Below are positions 58,653 through 64,000 of a stretch of 64,000 nucleotides of DNA, in pieces (positions within the stretch are counted from its first letter, which is position 1; every line of letters begins with the position of its first letter). The notes under the pieces were generated by a model. The model saw nothing but the letters and a program-made list of their open reading frames with translations, was not told the origin of the DNA and did no database searches. This DNA comes from Allodiplogaster sudhausi (taxonomy: Eukaryota; Nematoda; Chromadorea; Rhabditida; Diplogasteridae): assembly GCA_945643635.1 (NCBI GenBank), contig CALZFC010000021.1, positions 2,052,001 through 2,116,000 on the forward strand, in the 5' to 3' direction. A program made the position numbers and the translations under genes.

Positions 58653-61600
58653 CTCTGCGGCGTGACCGCCGCCACCTCCGGGCAGAGAGAGGGACATCTC
58701 CGCCCCCTCTCTCCGCCCCCTCCTCCTCCCTCATACCACTACGAAGACCCCAGGCAGATCCGGTAATTGTATGACTAAGAGGTCCCCATGAGGCATGCTG
58801 AGGAGAGTTGGTGCACCCTAGGAGTTCTTATACTTTTTTTCTTTCCCTGACTAGTGAGTTATGTGAGAGTTGATTGTGAGAGAAGATAGAGAGAGAGGGC
58901 GCAAGAGAGGAAGAGAGAGAGAGAGACGGAGAGAAAACGATAAGAGGAAAAGCACAGGGACGGGAGCTAGCACCCCCTTTGGTGGCCTGAGGAGAATGCC
59001 AAGCGCCCAGTCGCTTACTTTAGTATGTTGAACTTCCATAACTGGTTGCAAGGCTGCGGGTGTGAAGTGCAGCTGGGCAGAGGAGGAAAAGCAAGGTGGA
59101 TTGGTAGGTTCGGCGAGTTGGTGGGGATAGGGAGATGTTAACGGCTACCACATTTTCAGACCGAGAAAGCCAAAAAGTAGCTATAAGCGAGAAGGAAGGA
59201 GGAAAAATAACAAGTTCATTACGGCCTGCTCGCTATGACTCATGCTTTGCGTGAGCTTAAAGTTCTTTCGCTTGCATAGTCACATTTTCATCTTAGCCTT
59301 CAACTGTACATTCAAGGCTGAATTGTACTACGAAACAGTCAGATATTTTGAAAAGAAACTTTCCTGCAATGATGAATCCTCTGGCAAAAACGTTCGGTTT
59401 CCGCATGGCGTAATGGGTGTCCAGCTTCCTCTTGCTTCTTCTCACACTGAACAATCACCGGTTGCCTGCTACTTGGTTGCTGGCCCTGCGGCGCATTACA
59501 AATCATACCAGAGACCACTGTTTTTCATACTTCAGTGATTGGCCGGCATTGCCTGCTCGTTTGCTTTTTTTCTTAAGCGCTTCTTGCAGTGGCCAGCTTC
59601 TAGTAGTTCCACCTTCGACCGGATTCCTCCTTCTCTCTCCACCCTGCCCAACGTGACAGTTGTTGCACATTATACGTTTTCTACTTTGCTTTATAATTAC
59701 CGCATTCCGCTTGTTTATGTAACTAAGGAAAAAGAGGGGAAAAGATGTAAAGTGATGTTCTATGGGAACTCTTACAGCTAATGTCTTCACGCACGGGTGA
59801 TGAGTAAGCAGAGAGTTGCGCCACTTTACTGTGCATTTTCGCCCTGTCTCGATGAATCACCCACAGCTGCACTGCTTCTTCTTCTCCTTTTGCAGCTTGA
59901 TCGAAACATACGAGGTCATTCACTCGATTCTCTGCTTTGTCTCGATCTTTTTTCATCGCCTGTGACGAAGACGTTAGGGCAGTTTTCGATCACAAATGCA
60001 TATACAAGAAGCTGTTGCATCAAGGTGAACTCGCACGGAAGAAACAGTGAACTCCCTAGACCATATCCTTAAAAACACCCATGCACATCATAAGTGCACG
60101 GGGCAAAGGAAAGAAGTGCATGCTTACGTGACCGTGCAAGGGCATCTCACTCAGCGGTGAAAAAGGTAGGAAGGACACTTGAGTGGCTGCTCTGCCCCGG
60201 CACGGACGAAAGTAAAAGCGGGCACTGTTGTCGGCGAGCTTTTGTTTGTTCGCTCAAGTACGAAAGCGAAAGCTGAAGCCAGGTTTAAGCGTTCGCAGAG
60301 CGCTTTTTTAATAAATAAATAAAAACTACTTAAAAATACCATGCCTTTCCAGTTTTCGCTTTCTGGAGAATGAAGTTGGCTCAATTTCGTGACCCTGCTC
60401 ATACAACAAAGGCAATATAATTTTAGTGCGACACGGTATACTCAATCCTATGGTTAGAATTTTCTTCGGTTAATCAAAATAAAAAAAGATACCGAAAAAA
60501 TTGTGTGTTCATTTTCTCACCATGAGTTTCCATTATACGTTTTTGCTTGAGAATTGTTCGCATTTGAGATACATATATTTTCCAAAAGATAGAGATAAAG
60601 GAAATGAGATAGGCACAAAGAGAGAGGAAGAAAGAGAGGGAGAGATAATCCGTTCTTCTTCTCTGCATTCCAATCAGGGCAAGTGTGATGTATCATAGCA
60701 AAAGCCTTCCGTCCTCCCCGGAGCTGCCTGCGCCACCTGAGGCCACCCTCTATTTCTGTCCCAGCCTATCTCTCTCACTCTCTCTTTCTCTCCCTTCTCA
60801 TGGACGCATCACAATGAGACCAGATTTTGAAGGTTGCAAACGGCCTGCATTCGATGGGAAAGGCGACCAGGCGGAGAAAGGGGAAGAAGAAGGAGGAGAA
60901 GAAGAAGCTCAATCATCCTTGGCAGGCGCTTTCTGACGCATCCGAGTGTCCGCGAGGCAGCAAACAGCGATGAAATTCCTGCACAGACCCATGATGAGCT
61001 GGCCAATGGCGGCTAGTCCGGAAGGCAGGATAAGATTCACATAGGAAAGCAACTGTCTCTCTTCTCCTTGAGTGTCGTTTTCTTGCGCTTCGTCGTAGGG
61101 ACAATGTTTGATTAAATAAATATATATTAAACATGATTTTTTTTTATTATTTTAGGATGTTGAAATATATTGTTGTGTCCAACCCGAAATATATTGTGTC
61201 TAAAGTAATGAAAGCAAATAAGAGATTAGACGAGCTCAACGGCAACTATAATGTCTGCTTAAAGGAGTACGAAACTCAATCGTAATACATTTGAAATTTA
61301 CTGACATGAGCATTCTAATTTTCCCAAAATAACCTGTCCCCTCTCCCTCGTGTCAGACAAAAAGGCGCGAATTCTATATTGAGTTTCTGTAGAACTTAAA
61401 CTCGCTGAGTTAATAACAAACAAATTTACGAATACAAATAGATATTCGTCATCTGCATAACACGTATGAATTTTTAAGGAAATTTTACTGCAAAAAATAA
61501 AATGATAATTAGACGAAATAAGATGCAGTAGTTTATACTCATCATTGGACATTGATTGTACTCGCATAACTTAATTAACTTCTCCGACTTTTTCATTGCA

Positions 61601-61946
61601 ATTAACAGTTTTTTCTCTCATTTTATCAATTTGATCAATTAATGCGGATACAGTTGAACGAGTACAGTAAGTATCTTATTATTAGTTTATAAATACATGA
61701 ATAAATTCATAAATTATAGAACACACAATAGATCAACTTTTAAACCCTGTTGTGAAATAAAACGATTAGAGAGAAACATGGGTGAAATGCACAGGTCATA
61801 CATTTTAGAACAGTAGAGGAGTATGACATAATAATACCCAAGAATGTACATGGAAGCAAGCTTGAACCGGTATCAAGGAAAGTAAAGTTTGAAGAAACGC
61901 GCGAAACAGATCAGTGTTGAGTAGGAATGCAAAGCATTGGCATGCC
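58653..61946. other. Intergenic region between the DB-module and PTR genes
   Basis: No supported exon. GA-rich at 58875-58930, CT-rich at 60770-60800, AGAAGAAG-type purines at 60870-60910 and AT-rich from 61100 to 61750. Plus-strand frames here (for example 59242-59538) lack splice context and recognisable motifs. Confidence 0.5.
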
Positions 61947-63930
61947 TCAGGCTGTCTCCTGGCCCGCTGATGACTCTTTCTTGGGTCCTGAGGTGGAGAA
62001 GACAGCAGCGCTTAGTCGTTGCAGCGATACAAGGACTTCGTGACATCGCATCAAAACAAGAGGAAGGAAGATCAGAGCGTGGACAGCGCCTGCAAGCATG
62101 GTTTTTACAGTATTAATACTTAACCCATAGTAAATCAAATATGTTTTGAGATAGATAACTCTCAGTACCGCAAATAACGACGAGAAGGACAGTCTTGAAG
62201 CAAGTCTGGACGACGTAGCTGTCGACGGTGGCGAGCGTGGAGATGCCGAGGATCACCGAGGCCGACGCCTGCGTCACGGGCCAGCCGACCGTGCCGAGCG
62301 TGGCGACGAGGCGGTCGCGAGGACTCCTGCACGGCATCAGCTATCAGTTTCTTCATTTTCCTTTCCCTTTATCGCTCATAATTACGTGCGCTCTTTCGAG
62401 ATAAAACTCGCATTTTATGATTGGCGCCATGCAAAGCGTGCGCGGCCGCTTCGGTCATGTACGCGTAAGTGACGTGCGCGGCAAAATCTACCGAGAAGCC
62501 AACGGACATGGCGATTGTTATCATCGAAGTCGCGTCCAGGTTTACCTTAAGCCGTAAACGTTTGGTTTTTTATGCGACGTTACGTTTCGTTTTTTATGCT
62601 ACGAACTTATTACTTTTTCCCTATAAACGAATAAATTGAATGTAAAAAAGAACGCTTACATCCCACCACGCCATGAATCCAATGACACCAAAGGCAATGG
62701 AGGCAATGTTCAGGCCGATCATGAACGCGCACAGTGGCTGCGGAATGAAGAGAAGCGCGATCGGCACCATCACAGCTGGAAAGAAGGACAAATTGAGGAT
62801 TTATATTTAAAGCTTTTAAATAATTCAGCACCTTCTGTTGTATTCTTCAAAATCAGGAATTTTGTTTTGTAAAATATAAATGGAACTATTAGTTCTTGTC
62901 GCTACATACCCACTGAGATGTACAAGTCCTGCATTGTCTGCGGCCACATGATGCCAAATTGATCGGCGAGATTCCAGAGCGGAGTGTACGTCGTGATGTT
63001 GTATTCCGTGTATTTTTCAGCGAGACCTCTGCAGACATTGAGACTTTCTTCCAAGTTTTCTTTTTTAATATACATTTCAGCACAAAGTAATGTACCGCAT
63101 TATCTCCGAGCAGAGCACGATATGATAATCCGTGCCAAAGTTCTTCAGGCTCGTTGAGAAGCGGAAGGCTCGGATCGAGCCGTTTGCATAGCGTAGAACA
63201 TCATGTGAATATCGATCGCTTGTGAGAAGGAAGCTGTTCAGATTCGACGCGAAATCCTACAAGGATTTAAAATTTAATTTTAAACACATTCCAATATTGC
63301 GTGTTCTGTACGATGAACGTACTTCAGGATCTTCGTTCATCTCCTCCCACTCTCCGCCAAAGCCAAGCCGGTTCAGGTATACGTGGTAGGCAAAATACCA
63401 AAAGTCGGTGGAATTACGACCTACAAATGTAGTAAAAGTGTAGCGCTACAGTTAATACAACAAAAACGATAAGAAATACCTTCAGAGCAAGATGAGTTTT
63501 CGAAATCGTCGAGAGCACGCATAAACTTCTCTCGCTCCAACTTGGCGCCCATATTTGGCGGCGAGAGAACGGCAACGTCCATGTGCGCTTGGTTCTCAGG
63601 GAAGATAGCGTTTCGAATTTGGAGAAATTCGTGAGCCGGCGAATCCGTTTGGATGATGTTAACGAGCTGAAGAAATAAAACCTAGAGTTTCGTTTCACGA
63701 GTTTCTTCGTGTTGTTTATTTCTGAAATCGTTGTTTAAATGTCTTTTATTAATTAATTAGCTGACATCAAAGCCAACGACGAGCCGTTGGATTCCCATGA
63801 TGGCGCCAGCCGCGTAGCACACAAAGAGAAGGAGTGCAAAGAGCTGCATGGACGAACGGCAGATAAAGGGCGCGTAGCACTCCTCGAAGAAACGCTGATA
63901 CCATAAGCGCTGATCGCCAGAAATGCTTGA
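61947..63930 (-). CDS. ptr: Patched-related (PTR) protein, C-terminal 9 exons
   Basis: Exons: 63766-63930, 63480-63666, 63323-63420, 63096-63256, 62910-63028, 62660-62775, 62412-62545, 62169-62326, 61947-62089; about 426 residues, continuing past the right edge. The order fits the second half of a PTR/RND-type membrane protein. It opens with a membrane helix (SMQLFALLLFVCYAAGAIMG), then an extracellular segment (GRNSTDFWYFAYHVYLNRLG; NITTYTPLWNLADQFG), then the helix cluster containing VNLDATSMITIAMSVGFSVD. The GFSVD matches the GxxxD motif of RND transporters. The short cytoplasmic tail ends ...SSAGQETA. PTR proteins act in cuticle, moulting and trafficking in nematodes, probably moving lipids. 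Exon 7 to 8 needs a GC donor (AT|GCGAGT) to keep phase; the other introns are GT-AG. Confidence 0.93.
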
Positions 63931-64000
63931 CTAAAAAAAAAGATGTAAAAAAAGTGATAAGGAACAAGAAAGAAAGAGTAGCAAAATATTCTCCCGGGCC

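Overview
The window looks like a contig from a nematode genome. The evidence is a secreted protein with a DB module (a cysteine-rich domain typical of nematodes), a Patched-related (PTR) protein of the type expanded in nematodes, an Hmx-class homeobox gene (the C. elegans member is mls-2), many short introns and a LINE relic. I cannot name the species. Every confident spliced gene is on the minus strand.

Layout. (1) 1-5291: a tandem array of tRNA-Arg(UCU) genes. About 152-bp monomers (tRNA plus spacer) are organised into a 1810-bp higher-order repeat, with a small inverted-repeat element in each unit. The array degenerates at its right edge. (2) 5452-5612: one well-spliced minus-strand exon squeezed between the array and a decayed LINE (5680-6620), followed by a 1-kb foldback element with nearly identical arms (6955-7973). 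(3) 8042-20836: a ~28-exon minus-strand gene for a ~1290-residue ankyrin-repeat protein. One of its introns holds a tRNA-Gln(CUG) gene with two decayed tandem copies. (4) 25412-28299: the first three coding exons of a type I membrane protein with a Thr-rich stalk. (5) 28.3-47.4 kb: mostly GA/CT microsatellite-rich DNA with no confident gene, but with two candidate exons whose phases match. (6) 47499-52490: the complete nine-exon Hmx homeobox gene. (7) 56599-58329: the complete five-exon DB-module gene with an upstream TATA box. (8) 61947-63930: the last nine exons of a PTR gene that runs off the right edge.

The gene models were built by hand: a reading frame that looks like protein, GT...AG borders, and codon phase that agrees across each junction. 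For the ankyrin, Hmx, DB and PTR genes this works at essentially every junction, and one PTR intron needs a GC donor. No similarity search was run, so family assignments rest on recognised motifs.

The most striking feature is the tRNA-Arg satellite. tRNA genes are arranged like a higher-order satellite, with two alternating spacers, a pol III terminator kept in nearly every monomer, an element insertion with its empty site visible in sister monomers, and a register shift in the third unit. If the exon at 5452-5612 belongs to the ankyrin gene, as its phase allows, the array may lie inside an intron.
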